Shown piece after piece: positions 16,167-30,053 of a stretch of 64,000 nucleotides of DNA (the stretch's first letter is position 1; each line of letters begins with the position of its first letter). The stretch spans positions 6,922,501-6,986,500 of the forward strand of contig NZ_WBXN01000004.1 in NCBI RefSeq assembly GCF_008973465.1, in the 5' to 3' direction. The position numbers were made by a program, and so were the translations under genes. Below the pieces are notes generated by a model. That model was not told where the DNA came from and made no database searches. It saw only the letters and a program-made list of their open reading frames with translations. This stretch comes from Streptomyces sp. SS1-1. Its GTDB lineage: Bacteria; Actinomycetota; Actinomycetes; Streptomycetales; Streptomycetaceae.

Positions 16167-18074
16167 TCAGCCGAACACGCTGTCGCCGTCGTCCCAGTGC
16201 GCCACGTCGTCCGCCATCTGCTCGCGCGGCACCCGCGACCGCGCCTGGTACATCGCGTCGATCTGCGCCTCGTAGTGCCGCACGATCGCGTCCCGGCGCA
16301 GCTTCATCGACGGCGTCAGCAGACCGCTGGCCACGTCGAACGGCTCCGGCAGCACCCGGAACACCCGGATCGACTCCGGGCGGGACACCGCGCTGTTCGC
16401 GGCGGCCACCGCCCGACCGATCTCCTCGCGCAGCGCGTTCTCCTCCCGTGCCTCGCGGGCCCGCGCGTCGCTGCGGGCCGCGAGCGAGTCCCGCCAGAAC
16501 GCCAGGAACTCGGGGTCCAGGGTGATCAGCGCCCCGACACAGGGCCGGTTGTCGCCCACCACCACGGCCTGGTGGACCAGCGGGTGCTGCCGCAGCCGCT
16601 GCTCCAGGAGCGCCGGGGAGACGCTCTTGCCGCTGCTCGTGATGATGACGTCCTTCTTGCGGCCGGTGATCGTCAGATAGCCGTCGGAGTCCAGCCGCCC
16701 GAGGTCCCCGGTCGCCAGCCAGCCGCCGCGCAGCGCCGCCCGCGTCGCCGCCTCGTTGTTGACGTAGCCCTGGAACACCGAGGGCCCGCGCACCAGGATC
16801 TCCCCGTCGTCCGCGACCCTGATGTCCACGCCCGGCAGCGCCTGGCCCACCGTCCCCGACATCTCCCGGCCCAACGGCTGCGCGGTCACCCCGCCGCAGG
16901 TCTCGGTCAGGCCGTAGCCGTCGTTCACGTAGATGCCGATGCCCTCGAAGAACAGCGACAGTTCACGGTTGAGGGACGAACCGCCGGAGGTCGCCCGGCA
17001 CACCCGGCCGCCCAGCGCCTCCCGCAGCCTGCGGTACACCGTGCGCTCGTACAGGGCGTGCTGCAGCCGCAGGTCGAAGCCGGGGCCGGGCCCGGCGCCC
17101 AGGCGGTGCCGCTCCAGCGCCGCCGCGAAGTCCCGCGCGGTGTCCGCGGCCCGCTCGAACAGGGCCCCGCGGCCGGACTGCTGGGCCGCGCGCAGGAAGT
17201 TCTTGTAGATCTTCTCGAAGATCGACGGGACGGCCGTGAAGTACGTCGGCCGGAACGACCGCAGCGCCGAGGCGAGCGCCTCCCCGCTGAGATCGGGCTC
17301 GTGCCCCATCAGCAGCCCGCCGCGGATGCACAGGCCCTGCACGAGCAGCCCGTACACATGGGAGAACGGCAGGAAGGCGAGGACCGAGCCCTGCCGCTCG
17401 CCGGGCGGGACGACCGTGTGGCCCCAGCCCGCCAGAAGCGTGTCGCAGGCGCTCGCCAGACCCCGGTGGCTGAGCGCGCAGCCCAGCGGGCGGCCCGTCG
17501 TCCCCGAGGTGTACATGACCGCCGCGGTGGAGTCCGGCAGCACGATGCGGCGCAGCGACTCGACGGTCGCGAACGGCACGAACTCGCCCGCCTCGACGAG
17601 CTGCTGGAGCCCGCCGGCGTCCAGCTGCCACACGTGCCTCAGCCGGGGCAGCGTCCCGCACACCGACCCGACCGTCATGATCGCCTGCTCGTCCTCGACG
17701 ACGACGGCCACGCACTCGGCGTCCCGCAGGATGTACTCGACCTGGTCGCGCGACGACGTCGGGTAGATCGGCACCACCTCGGCGCCCACCGCCCACAGCG
17801 CGTAGCTGAACACCGTCCACTCGTAGCGGGTGCGCGCCATCACCGCGACGCGGTGGCCCGGGGAGATGTTGGACGCGATCAGGCCCTTGGCGAGGGCGGT
17901 GACCTCGTCGCGGACCTCGACGGCGGTCACCTCCTCCCAGCCGGGAGCGGAGGGGTGGGGACGGCGCGCGAGCAGCGGGAGCGTGGGGTCGGCGGCGGCC
18001 GTCTCGAAGAGGCTGTCGGCGAGCCCTCCTGTCAGAGGCCGAACGGGCGGGGGAGCGAGGCCGAGGTCGCGCAT
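16167..18074 (-). CDS. Long-chain acyl-CoA synthetase (AMP-forming)
   Basis: A 635-residue adenylate-forming enzyme of the long-chain FadD type. It has the P-loop YTSGTTGRPLG (residue about 186), the adenine-binding YGLTETCG, the hinge region GWLATGDLG, and ITGRKKDVIITSSGKSVSP, the form typical of FadD15-like long-chain ligases. It activates fatty acids to acyl-CoA through an acyl-AMP. The ATG at 18074 has AGGAG at ideal spacing. It is the first gene of the minus-strand group leading to the NADH dehydrogenase and FUSC genes, with a 142-bp spacer that could hold an internal promoter. Confidence 0.92.
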   Translation of the reverse strand: MRDLGLAPPPVRPLTGGLADSLFETAAADPTLPLLARRPHPSAPGWEEVTAVEVRDEVTALAKGLIASNISPGHRVAVMARTRYEWTVFSYALWAVGAEVVPIYPTSSRDQVEYILRDAECVAVVVEDEQAIMTVGSVCGTLPRLRHVWQLDAGGLQQLVEAGEFVPFATVESLRRIVLPDSTAAVMYTSGTTGRPLGCALSHRGLASACDTLLAGWGHTVVPPGERQGSVLAFLPFSHVYGLLVQGLCIRGGLLMGHEPDLSGEALASALRSFRPTYFTAVPSIFEKIYKNFLRAAQQSGRGALFERAADTARDFAAALERHRLGAGPGPGFDLRLQHALYERTVYRRLREALGGRVCRATSGGSSLNRELSLFFEGIGIYVNDGYGLTETCGGVTAQPLGREMSGTVGQALPGVDIRVADDGEILVRGPSVFQGYVNNEAATRAALRGGWLATGDLGRLDSDGYLTITGRKKDVIITSSGKSVSPALLEQRLRQHPLVHQAVVVGDNRPCVGALITLDPEFLAFWRDSLAARSDARAREAREENALREEIGRAVAAANSAVSRPESIRVFRVLPEPFDVASGLLTPSMKLRRDAIVRHYEAQIDAMYQARSRVPREQMADDVAHWDDGDSVFG

Positions 18075-18225
18075 GCGCTGCTCCTGATATGTACCGGGTG
18101 TGACATCACCGATGAGTTCTGTTATCGGCGTCGCCCGAATCTAGCCCAGCCGGGAGCGCGTGGTGCCCTGATCTGACAATTGACGTCGTTCGGTGATCTC
18201 GGCGGGATGGGGGAACCCGGAGCGC

Positions 18226-18495
18226 ATGACACACGCGACCCCCCAACCGAGCTCAGAACCGAGCCGGCCCCCGAACCCCGACCCGGAGCCCGAGCGCACC
18301 ACGGGCCTCGAACCGGGCGGTTCCGTGCCGCCCGGCGAGACCCCGCCCGCCGAGAGCAGCATGCCCGGCGCGGGCCCCCGCGAGACCCACAACCCGACCA
18401 CCGGCTGGGCGAAGGCCCCGCTGACCCTCATCCTCGTCGTCACGGCGCTGATCGCCGCGTTCTTCCTCGTCTACGCCCTGATCCTGATCTTCTGA
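18226..18495 (+). CDS. DUF6480-like small membrane protein
   Basis: An 89-residue protein with a proline- and glutamate-rich N-terminus (PPNPDPEPERTTGLEPGGS, then PPGETPPAESSMPG) and a single C-terminal membrane helix (PLTLILVVTALIAAFFLVYA). This matches the small actinomycete proteins grouped as DUF6480 in my recollection. The function is unknown. The ATG at 18226 has GGAG close upstream. It lies alone on the plus strand between the acyl-CoA synthetase start and the end of glgB, which it approaches within 17 bp. Confidence 0.72.
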   Translation: MTHATPQPSSEPSRPPNPDPEPERTTGLEPGGSVPPGETPPAESSMPGAGPRETHNPTTGWAKAPLTLILVVTALIAAFFLVYALILIF

Positions 18496-18512
18496 CCCGG
18501 ACCGGCACCCGG

Positions 18513-20726
18513 TCACAGACCCGGCGTGAGCCACACCGTGGCCAGCGGAGGCAGCGTCAGCCGCAGCCGCCCGTCCTCCGGCTTGAGCGGGCCGGGGTTG
18601 GTGACATCGCCGCCGCCGTACCGCGCGGCGTCGGTGTTCAGCGTCTCCTGCCACGCCGTGACGTGGTCCGGGACCCACAGACCGTAGTCGTGCCGGACCA
18701 CCGGGGAGAAGTTCGAGACGCAGAACAGCGGCACACCCTCGGCGTCGTACCGCAGGAACGCGAAGACGTTGTCGTCGGCGGCGTCACCCAGCGACCACTG
18801 GAAGCCGCCGGGATCGGTGTCGCGCTGCCACAGCGCCGGCGTCGCCTGGTACGCGGTGTTCAGATCGCGCACCAGATCGCGCACGCCCCGGTGGTCGCCG
18901 GCCGAGGCGTACCCCGGGTCGAGCAGCCACCACTCCGGGCCGTGCGCCTCCGACCACTCCGCGCCCTGCGCGAACTCCTGCCCCATGAACAGCAGCTGCT
19001 TGCCGGGGTGCGCCCACATGAAACCCAGGTACGCGCGATGGTTCGCCCGGCGCTGCCACCAGTCGCCCGGCATCTTCGACACCAGCGCCTGCTTGCCGTG
19101 CACGACCTCGTCGTGCGAGATCGGCAGGACGTAGTTCTCGCTGTACGCGTACACCATCGAGAACGTCATCTCGTTGTGGTGGTACTTGCGGTGCACGGGC
19201 TCCTTGGCGATGTACTCCAGCGAGTCGTGCATCCAGCCCATGTTCCACTTGAGCCCGAAGCCCAGCCCGCCGCTGTCCGTCGGCCGGGTCACGCCCTCCC
19301 AGGCCGTCGACTCCTCGGCGATCGTGACGACCCCCGGATTGCGCCGGTACACCGTCGCGTTCATCTCCTGCAGGAACGCCATCGCGGCCAGGTCCTCGCG
19401 CCCGCCGAAGGCGTTCGGCGCCCACTGCCCGTCCTCGCGCGAGTAGTCCAGGTACAGCATCGAGGCGACCGCGTCGACGCGCAGCCCGTCGATGTGGAAC
19501 TCCTCGCACCAGTACGTGGCGTTCGCGACCAGGAAGTTGCGCACCTCGGTCCGCCCGAAGTCGAACTCCAGCGTGCCCCAGTCCGGGTGCTCGGCCCGCC
19601 GGGCGTCCCCGGGCTCGTACAGCGGGTCCCCGTCGAACCGGGCCAGCGCCCAGTCGTCCTTCGGGAAGTGCGCCGGGACCCAGTCCATGATCACGCCGAT
19701 GCCGGCCCGGTGCAGCGAGTCGACCAGGTACTTGAAGTCGTCGGGGCTGCCCAGCCGGGACATGGGGGCGTAGAACCCGGTGACCTGATAGCCCCAGGAC
19801 CCGGCGAACGGGTGCTGCGCCACCGGCATGAACTCGACGTGCGTGAACCCGAGATCGGCGACGTACGCGGGCAGCTCCTCGGCCAGCTGACGGTACGTCA
19901 GCCCCGGCCGCCAGGACGGCAGATGCACCTCGTACACGGAGAACGGGGCCTCGTGCACCGGGACGTCACCGCGGTGCGCCATCCACCGCGCGTCACCCCA
20001 CTCGTAGTGCGAGGCGTGCACGACCGACGCCGTGTCCGGGGGCACCTCCGCGCACCGCGCCATCGGGTCGGCCCGCAGGAAGCGGTGCCCGTACCGGGAG
20101 GTGATCTCGAACTTGTACCGGGTGCCCTCGCCGATGCCGGGCAGGAACAGCTCCCACACCCCGGACGCGCCGAGGGACCGCATCGGGAACGCCGTCCCGT
20201 CCCAGTGGCAGAAGTCCCCGGCGACCCGCACGCCCCGCGCGTTCGGCGCCCAGACGGTGAAGCGGGTGCCGCGCACGCCCTGGTGCTCCATGGGCTCCGC
20301 GCCGAGCGCCTTCCACAGCTCCTCGTGCCGGCCCTCCCGGACGAGATGCAGATCGAGCTCGCCCAGGGCCGGCAGGAAGCGGTACGGGTCGTGCGTCTCC
20401 TGCTCGTCGCCGCCGTCCTCCTCGTACGACACCAGCAGCGTGTACTCGGGGATCGCCGGCAGCGGCAGCAGCGTGGAGAACAGGCCGCCGCCCTCCGAGA
20501 CCAGCGCGGTGCGCTCGCCGTCCACCAGGACGCTCACCGCCCGCGCGAACGGGCGCAGCGCCCGCACCGCGATCCCGCCGGGGACGGGATGCGCGCCCAG
20601 CAGGGCGTGCGGATCGTGGTGGGTGCCCGCCAGCAGGCGGTCACGGTCGCCGGGGTCCAGGGCCGGAGCGGTCTTGCTCCGGCCCGCTCCGGCCGACTCG
20701 GGGCGCGAGGTCTCGTGCAGGGCCAT
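18513..20726 (-). CDS. glgB: 1,4-alpha-glucan branching enzyme GlgB
   Basis: A 737-residue GH13 enzyme that introduces alpha-1,6 branches into glucan. An N-terminal starch-binding-like domain and CBM48 (about 20-220) precede the barrel. Catalytic motifs are visible: GLRVDAVASMLYLDYSRE (nucleophile Asp), VTIAEESTAWEGVTRP (acid/base Glu) and PISHDEVVHGK (third acid). The length is normal for actinomycete GlgB. GAGGAG lies 9 bp before the ATG. Only 3 bp separate it from the maltokinase stop, so it is the last gene of the glgE-treS-mak-glgB operon and matures the linear glucan made by GlgE. Confidence 0.96.
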   Translation of the reverse strand: MALHETSRPESAGAGRSKTAPALDPGDRDRLLAGTHHDPHALLGAHPVPGGIAVRALRPFARAVSVLVDGERTALVSEGGGLFSTLLPLPAIPEYTLLVSYEEDGGDEQETHDPYRFLPALGELDLHLVREGRHEELWKALGAEPMEHQGVRGTRFTVWAPNARGVRVAGDFCHWDGTAFPMRSLGASGVWELFLPGIGEGTRYKFEITSRYGHRFLRADPMARCAEVPPDTASVVHASHYEWGDARWMAHRGDVPVHEAPFSVYEVHLPSWRPGLTYRQLAEELPAYVADLGFTHVEFMPVAQHPFAGSWGYQVTGFYAPMSRLGSPDDFKYLVDSLHRAGIGVIMDWVPAHFPKDDWALARFDGDPLYEPGDARRAEHPDWGTLEFDFGRTEVRNFLVANATYWCEEFHIDGLRVDAVASMLYLDYSREDGQWAPNAFGGREDLAAMAFLQEMNATVYRRNPGVVTIAEESTAWEGVTRPTDSGGLGFGLKWNMGWMHDSLEYIAKEPVHRKYHHNEMTFSMVYAYSENYVLPISHDEVVHGKQALVSKMPGDWWQRRANHRAYLGFMWAHPGKQLLFMGQEFAQGAEWSEAHGPEWWLLDPGYASAGDHRGVRDLVRDLNTAYQATPALWQRDTDPGGFQWSLGDAADDNVFAFLRYDAEGVPLFCVSNFSPVVRHDYGLWVPDHVTAWQETLNTDAARYGGGDVTNPGPLKPEDGRLRLTLPPLATVWLTPGL

Positions 20727-20729
20727 CGG

Positions 20730-22091
20730 TCAGGCTCCTCTCACGGCGAGGCGTTCGATCGCCGCCATAGGTACGGGCAACCAGTCGGGTCGGTGCCGGG
20801 CCTCGTACAGCACCTCGTACACGGCGCGGTCGGTCTCGTAGGCACGGAGCAGTCCGTGCTTCTTGCGCGGGTCCCACCCGGCGAGCGAGGCGTAGCCCGC
20901 GCAGTAGGCCTCGCGGCAGCGGCGCGCCCACTCGGGGCGCCACGGCCGGCGCTGCCGGGCGGCGTAGTCGAAGGAGCGCAGCATCCCGGCGATGTCGCGC
21001 ACCGGGGAGTGCACGCCCCGCCGCTCGGCGAGCGGGCGGGACGGCTCGCCCTCGAAGTCGATGACGAACCACTCGCGCCCGGCCCGCAGCACCTGCCCCA
21101 GATGCAGGTCACCGTGGATGCGCTGGTCCGGCGGACCCGGGTCGCAGCCGGCGAGCGCGCCGAAGGCCGTGCGCAGCCCGGGGACATGGGGCTGCAGCGC
21201 GGGCACGAAGTGCGCGGCCAGCTCCAGGCGTTCGGTCATGGCCGCCGCCATCCGGCCGTTCTCGCCGTGCGCGCGGGACGGGAACGCCGACGCCAGCGCC
21301 AGATGCACCTCGGCCGTCGCCCGGCCCAGTTGACGTGCCTCGGCGGTGAAGTCGTCACCGGAGGCGAGCGCGGCCAGCGCCAGAGTCCAGCCGTCGGAGG
21401 CGTCCCGCAGGAAGGGCTGGAGCACCCCGAGCGTGGCCTCCCAGGGGCTCGTCGTACGGAACCAGGCCACCGGGGCCGGCACCCGCCGGCAGCCCTGCCC
21501 GGCCAGCGCCCCGGACAGCTCCAGATCGGGGTTGACCCCGGGCTGGATGCGCCGGAACAGCTTCAGGATGAACGCGTCGCCGTACACCAGCGAGGAGTTG
21601 GACTGCTCCGCGTCCAGCAGCCGGGGCACGAGACCGGCCGGCACCGGCACGGACGGGTCGCCCTCGAAGCGCAGCGGTCCCGCCTCCCCGGGGTGCCGCA
21701 GCCGTTCGAGGAGCAGCTGGGCCGAGCGGGGGTCCTGGAGCGCGTCGAAGACCGTCATCCCGGCCAGCGGGCCCTCCTCCGCCCGGCCGATCAGCGCCCG
21801 CCCGAGCCGCGGCGACGGGTGCTGCCGTACGCCGAGCAGTAGCTGGTAGCAGTCGCCGGCCGGCGGGGCGCCGCCGGGTGAGGGGACGGCGGAGTGGCCG
21901 GCGTGCACCAGCAGGTGCAGACAGCCCGGGAAGAGCTCGGTCATGGACAGCAGGACGAGGTCCGTGACGGGCCGGTCCTTGCCGGCGAACCAGCGCTGCC
22001 GTGGCAGCCATTCGCGCAGCAGGCCGGAGAGCGACGCCATGGGGCCGGCGTCGGCCGTACGGCCCGGTCGGGCAATTGCGGTCTTCTGCAT
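20730..22091 (-). CDS. mak: Maltokinase (Pep2/Mak)
   Basis: A 453-residue kinase of the aminoglycoside-phosphotransferase fold. It phosphorylates maltose with ATP to maltose-1-phosphate, the donor for GlgE. The N-terminal cap has WLPRQRWFAGKDRPV, typical of Mak. The catalytic loop is RIHGDLHLGQVL and the metal-binding loop is FVIDFEGEPSRPLAERR. The ATG at 22091 has AAAGGA about 9-10 bp upstream. It is 41 bp downstream of treS and almost abuts glgB. In many organisms Mak is fused to or complexed with TreS; here they are separate genes. Confidence 0.95.
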   Translation of the reverse strand: MQKTAIARPGRTADAGPMASLSGLLREWLPRQRWFAGKDRPVTDLVLLSMTELFPGCLHLLVHAGHSAVPSPGGAPPAGDCYQLLLGVRQHPSPRLGRALIGRAEEGPLAGMTVFDALQDPRSAQLLLERLRHPGEAGPLRFEGDPSVPVPAGLVPRLLDAEQSNSSLVYGDAFILKLFRRIQPGVNPDLELSGALAGQGCRRVPAPVAWFRTTSPWEATLGVLQPFLRDASDGWTLALAALASGDDFTAEARQLGRATAEVHLALASAFPSRAHGENGRMAAAMTERLELAAHFVPALQPHVPGLRTAFGALAGCDPGPPDQRIHGDLHLGQVLRAGREWFVIDFEGEPSRPLAERRGVHSPVRDIAGMLRSFDYAARQRRPWRPEWARRCREAYCAGYASLAGWDPRKKHGLLRAYETDRAVYEVLYEARHRPDWLPVPMAAIERLAVRGA

Positions 22092-22132
22092 GGTGACGCG
22101 TCCTTTCCTCGGCAGTCGCTCGAAGCTCAGGC

Positions 22133-23847
<1,715 letters not shown>

Positions 23848-23851
<4 letters not shown>

Positions 23852-25863
23852 GACGTGGGGGACCCTCCGATCTGCGGTGGCGATGCCTGGACGTGGAACA
23901 CGTGCGCGGGGGCCCTTCCGGGCTCCAGCCGTACGTAGTTGGTCCTGCCCCAGCGGTAGGTCTCACCCGTCAGTTCGTCGAGCACGGACAGGGACGCGTC
24001 CCAGTCCAGGCCGAGTTGCGGCATGTCCAACGAGACCGTGGCCTCCTGGGCGTTCTGTGGATCGAGGTTGGCGACCACCAGCACCGTGTCCGGGCCCGTG
24101 CGCTTGCTGTACGCGATGAGGGCCTCGTTGTCGGTGTGGTGGAAGCGCAGGTTGCGCAGCCGGTGGAGAGCCGGGTGGCACCTTCGGATGGTGTTGAGCC
24201 GGGTGATGAGGGGGGTGATGGTGCGTCCCTCGCGTTCGGCGGTCTCCCAGTCCCGCTGGCGCAGCTGGTACTTCTCGCTGTTGAGGTATTCCTCGCTGCC
24301 GTCGCGCAGGGGGGTGTTCTCGCACAGTTCGTAGCCGCTGTAGACGCCCCAGGTGGGGGAGAGGGTCGCGGCGAGGACCGCGCGGACCTCGAAGGCGGGA
24401 CGGTGTCCGTGCTGGAGGTAGGCGTGCAGGATGTCGGGGGTGTTGACGAAGAAGTTGGGCCGCATGTAGGCGGCCGCCTCCCCCGACAGCTCGGTCAGGT
24501 ACTCGGTGAGTTCCTGCTTCTCCGTACGCCAGGTGAAGTACGTGTAGGACTGCTGGAAGCCGATCTGGGCCAGCGTGTGCATCATCGCGGGCCGGGTGAA
24601 CGCCTCGGCCAGGAAGATGACGTCGGGGTCGGTGCGGTTGATGTCGGCGATGACCCGCTGCCAGAACACCACCGGCTTGGTGTGGGGGTTGTCGACGCGG
24701 AAGATCCGGACGCCGTGGCCCATCCAGTGCCGCAGGATCCGCAGGGTTTCGGTGACCAGGCCGTCCATGTCGGCGTCGAACGCGATCGGGTAGATGTCCT
24801 GGTACTTCTTCGGTGGGTTCTCGGCGTAGGCGATGGTGCCGTCGGGGCGGTGGTGGAACCACTCCGGGTGCTTGGACACCCACGGATGGTCCGGCGAGCA
24901 CTGCAGGGCGAAGTCCAGCGCGATCTCCAGCCCCAGCTCCTTCGCCCGCGTCACGAACCGGTCGAAGTCCTCGATCGTGCCCAGGTCCGGGTGCACGGCG
25001 TCGTGCCCGCCCTCCGGGGAGCCGATCGCCCACGGCACCCCCACATCGTCCGGCCCGGCCGAGAGGGTGTTGTTGGGGCCCTTGCGGAACGTCGTGCCGA
25101 TCGGGTGGATCGGCGGCAGATACACCACGTCGAACCCCATCGCGGCGATCGCCGGCAGGCGGCGCGCCGCCGTCTCGAACGTGCCGTGCGGCCGCTCGGG
25201 AGTGCCCTCCGACCGTGGGAAGAACTCGTACCAGGCCCCGTACAGGGCCCGTTCACGCTCGACCAGCAGCGGCAGCGGCTCCGACGCCGTCACCAGATCC
25301 CGCACCGGATAGCGCCCGAGCACCGCGTCCACGTTGGCCGCGAACGCCGCCGACAGCCGGGACACCGGGGGCAGCGAGTCGTCGCGCAGGGCCTCGGCGG
25401 CGGCGAGCAGCGCCGACCGCTCCGACGCGTCGGGCACCCCGGCGGCCGCGCGCTCGAACAGCTCGCCGCCCTCCTCCAGCACCAGCCCGACGTCGATGCC
25501 GGCCGGGACCTTGATGCGGGCGGTGTGCCGCCAGGTGGCCACCGGGTCGCTCCAGGCCTCCACGTGGAACGTCCAGGTCCCCTCCGCCGACGGGGTCACC
25601 TTGGCGCCCCAGCGGTCGCTGCCCGGCGCGAGTTCGTGCATCGGCGTCCAGGGACCGGGCCGGCCCTTCGGATCGGTCAGCACGACGTTGGCGGCCACCG
25701 CGTCATGGCCCTCCCGGAACACGGTGGCGGTGACCTCGAAGGTCTCCCCGACGACCGCCTTCGCCGGATGCCTGCCGCGCTCCACGGCCGGCCGCACGTC
25801 CCGTACCGGGATGCGGCCCACGGCCCCGGCGCCGGCACCGGTCCTGCCCTTGGTCCTGCCCAT
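23848..25863 (-). CDS. glgE: Maltosyltransferase GlgE (alpha-1,4-glucan: maltose-1-phosphate)
   Basis: A 671-residue GH13_3 enzyme that extends alpha-1,4-glucan with maltosyl units from maltose-1-phosphate. After an N-terminal Ala/Gly-rich tail come RIPVRDVRPAVERGRHPAK and an Ig-like domain. The barrel carries RIFRVDNPHTKPVVFW (nucleophile Asp), VIFLAEAFTRPAMMHTL (acid/base Glu) and QQSYTYFTWR. The ATG at 25863 has GGAGGTG upstream. It is the promoter-proximal gene of the operon. Streptomyces often carry two GlgE loci; the close presence of glgX recalls the second one, though I cannot tell which this is. Confidence 0.96.
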
Positions 25864-25934
25864 GGTTCACCTCCACCGTGCTCGAGGCCGGGCACGTGGC
25901 CCGGCCGGGGAATCCGAACTCTGCCGGAAGGTGG

Positions 25935-26237
25935 CTACCTTCCCGCGTGGAAACGCCGACGCGTACTCGGCCGGCCCTGACCGGCCGCGACGCTCACCGT
26001 CTTGGGCCGCTCTTCCTGCGCCGACCCGTAGGCCGACGGGGTGGCGCGCAGATACTGCTCGGCCGCGTCCGCGGCTTCGCGAGCGCAACGCTTCCCCATC
26101 AGGACGCAGAGGGTGTAGCCGGTGTCCTCGAAGGTGGCACGCACCGTCAGGTCGGCCGGGGCGGCCAGCATGGCGCGCTCCCAGGCCCGGTACCGCCGCA
26201 GCAGGCGGGCGACTTCGGCTTTGGCCGGTAGCAGCAT
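25935..26237 (-). CDS. DUF5133-type small protein
   Basis: A 100-residue protein starting at ATG 26237 with AAGGTGAG 7 bp upstream. The core LLPAKAEVARLLRRYRAWER, LTVRATFEDTGYTLCVLMGK, AADAAEQYL matches small streptomycete proteins annotated DUF5133 in my recollection; their function is unknown. The C-terminal 25 residues are basic and probably disordered. It lies 71 bp upstream of glgE on the same strand and could be the first gene of that operon. Confidence 0.72.
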   Translation of the reverse strand: MLLPAKAEVARLLRRYRAWERAMLAAPADLTVRATFEDTGYTLCVLMGKRCAREAADAAEQYLRATPSAYGSAQEERPKTVSVAAGQGRPSTRRRFHAGR

Positions 26238-26546
26238 GGCCCCGCTCACCTTCCACTTCCGGGCTCGATGGCGCGTCTCCCGACCGTCGGGCGGAACCCG
26301 TGCGTGCGGGGGCACACACGGGTTCCGTTGCGGGCATCGAGGTCTTCACACATGGTGCACGGTCGGCGACGCAGCGTCCTGTTGGATCTTCAACTACCGC
26401 CTCACCCGTTCGCTCGTGTTGCACGAATGGCGTACAGCCCGCACGCTGTAGTGACTCAGAGGCGATCAGCGCTCACGCTCCGCGATCGGGGCCCGTCCCG
26501 CGGGGACGAGGAGAGCGGGAGCTTTCGCGGTGAGGAGGTAACGACG
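26238..26546. other. Divergent spacer with a long hairpin (26292-26327)
   Basis: A 309-bp non-coding stretch between the DUF5133 gene and the ATPase-fold gene. It contains an outstanding inverted repeat at 26292-26327: 11-bp arms CGGAACCCGTG / CACGGGTTCCG, one C-A mismatch, four more pairs and a GGGG loop. There is no T-run on either side. A weaker GTTG-N6-CAAC repeat lies further right, near 26383. I cannot place a promoter with confidence. The hairpin may be an operator, a leader structure or the end of an unannotated RNA. Confidence 0.5.
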
Positions 26547-27055
26547 GTGAAGACCGCAGTGCCCTGCTACTACCACCTCGATGTGGAAGTCAGCCCTGAA
26601 CGGGTCGGTCAGGTCAGCCGAATTCTGGCCGCTCACCTCAGGTACTGGGACCTGGAGACACTCGTCGAACCCGTCCGCCACGGCACCGAGATGCTGCTGC
26701 GGGCCATCGACGAGCACGCGAAGGACAAGAACACCTCGATCGAGATGTGGTGGAACGGGCAGCACCTCATCACCGCCATCGGTGACAACGACCGGGCCCT
26801 GCGCCCGGACCACGAACTGCGCGCCTGCCTGCGCCACCTCGCCGCGATGAGCGACGGCTGGGGCTGCTGCGCCACCGAGACCGGCAGCAAGGTCATCTGG
26901 TTCTCCCAGCGGGCCCGCGCCGGCGAACGCGCCCCCCTCGTGCCGACCGCACCCGCGCCCAGCCTGCGCGAGGCGCTGCGCGTGCCCCGGGCGACGCCCG
27001 TCACGGCCCTGGCCGATGCCGCGGGGGTCCGGGACGGCGTCCTGGAGGAGGCCCG

Positions 27056-27059
<4 letters not shown>
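26547..27059 (+). CDS. RsbW-like ATPase-fold regulator with degenerate N box
   Basis: A 170-residue protein starting at GTG 26547 (GAGGAGG 8 bp upstream). The fold resembles anti-sigma-factor HATPase domains: an N-box-like helix EMLLRAIDEHAKDKN, a G1-like LITAIGDNDRAL and a C-terminal SDGWGCCATETGSKVIWF that mirrors the SDRWG...KTVWF ending of streptomycete RsbW-like kinases. The catalytic N-box asparagine appears to be replaced (Arg), so ATP hydrolysis is doubtful. The last codons overlap the glgX GTG start by 4 bp, which couples the two genes and suggests a role in glycogen metabolism control. The family call is tentative. Confidence 0.6.
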
Positions 27060-29224
<2,165 letters not shown>

Positions 29225-29233
29225 CCGACAGCG

Positions 29234-29272
29234 CCTCGCGCCGCGCCCGGACCTACCGGGCGCGGCGCGAGG
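29234..29272. terminator. Strong bidirectional hairpin, glgX / VOC gene
   Basis: A 17-bp perfect stem with a 5-nt loop, one of the longest perfect inverted repeats in the window. It begins 10 bp after the glgX stop. The TAG stop of the convergent VOC gene (29255-29253) lies inside the loop, so the right arm encodes its last residues. Confidence 0.85.
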
Positions 29273-30053
29273 TCACGGTGAACTGGGCGCCGTCGGGGTC
29301 CCGCAGCACGGCCTCCTCGGGGCCCAGGGACAGCACACTGCCGCCGTTCATCTCGGCGGCCCGCGCGCAGCGCGCGGCGTCGGACACCGCGAAGTGCACC
29401 TGCCAGTGCGGCCGGATCGTCGGGTCGGGCGCGGCCTCCAAGGCCCCCGACTCGATCCGGGCGACCACGTCACCGCCGCTGCGCAGCACGACCTCGCCGC
29501 CCTCGTAGTGGACCTCGCAGCAGCCCGGCCGCTGGTTCGCCCAGTCGAGCACCTCGCCGTAGAACATGGCGGCGTCGAAGGCGTCGCGGGTGTGCAGCCG
29601 GATGAAGGTCGGCGCCGCGCGCCGCCACGTCTCCCAGTTGGAGATCAGCTCGCCCTCCCACACCCCGAAGGTCGCGCCGTCGCGGTCGGCGAGCAGGGCG
29701 GCACGCCCCGGCGGCAGGGAGAGCGGCCCGACGGCCGCCGTGCCGCCGCGCTCGGCCACCCGTGCCACGGCCTCGTCCGCGCTGCGGACCGCGAAGTACG
29801 GCGTCCAGGCGACGGCCATCTGCCACATCGACGCGACCGCGGCGATGCCCGCCACCGGCACGTCGTCGGCCAGCGCCACCCGGAAGCGGTCCCCGAGCGT
29901 GGCCGGCCGCCAGCGCCATCCGAGCACCGCCGAGTAGAAGTCCTGCGCCGCCTCCAGACCACGACTGGTCAGGCTCACCCAGCAGGGTGCGCCGAACACG
30001 GAGTGTGTGGACACGACCTCGGCCGTGCTCCGGGGGGTTCTCGCTTCGTTCAT
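29253..30053 (-). CDS. VOC-family protein with two glyoxalase-like domains
   Basis: A 266-residue protein made of two vicinal-oxygen-chelate halves. The first (about 15-125) has FGAPCWVSLTSRGLEAAQDF and YSAVLGWRW; the second (about 140-262) has FIRLHTRDAFDAAMFYGEVL and DWANQ. Members may be glyoxalase-like enzymes, dioxygenases or binding proteins; metal ligands cannot be assigned without alignment. A start at ATG 30053 has AGGA about 9 bp upstream. It converges on glgX with its stop in the shared hairpin loop. Confidence 0.85.
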   Translation of the reverse strand: MNEARTPRSTAEVVSTHSVFGAPCWVSLTSRGLEAAQDFYSAVLGWRWRPATLGDRFRVALADDVPVAGIAAVASMWQMAVAWTPYFAVRSADEAVARVAERGGTAAVGPLSLPPGRAALLADRDGATFGVWEGELISNWETWRRAAPTFIRLHTRDAFDAAMFYGEVLDWANQRPGCCEVHYEGGEVVLRSGGDVVARIESGALEAAPDPTIRPHWQVHFAVSDAARCARAAEMNGGSVLSLGPEEAVLRDPDGAQFTVTSRRAR

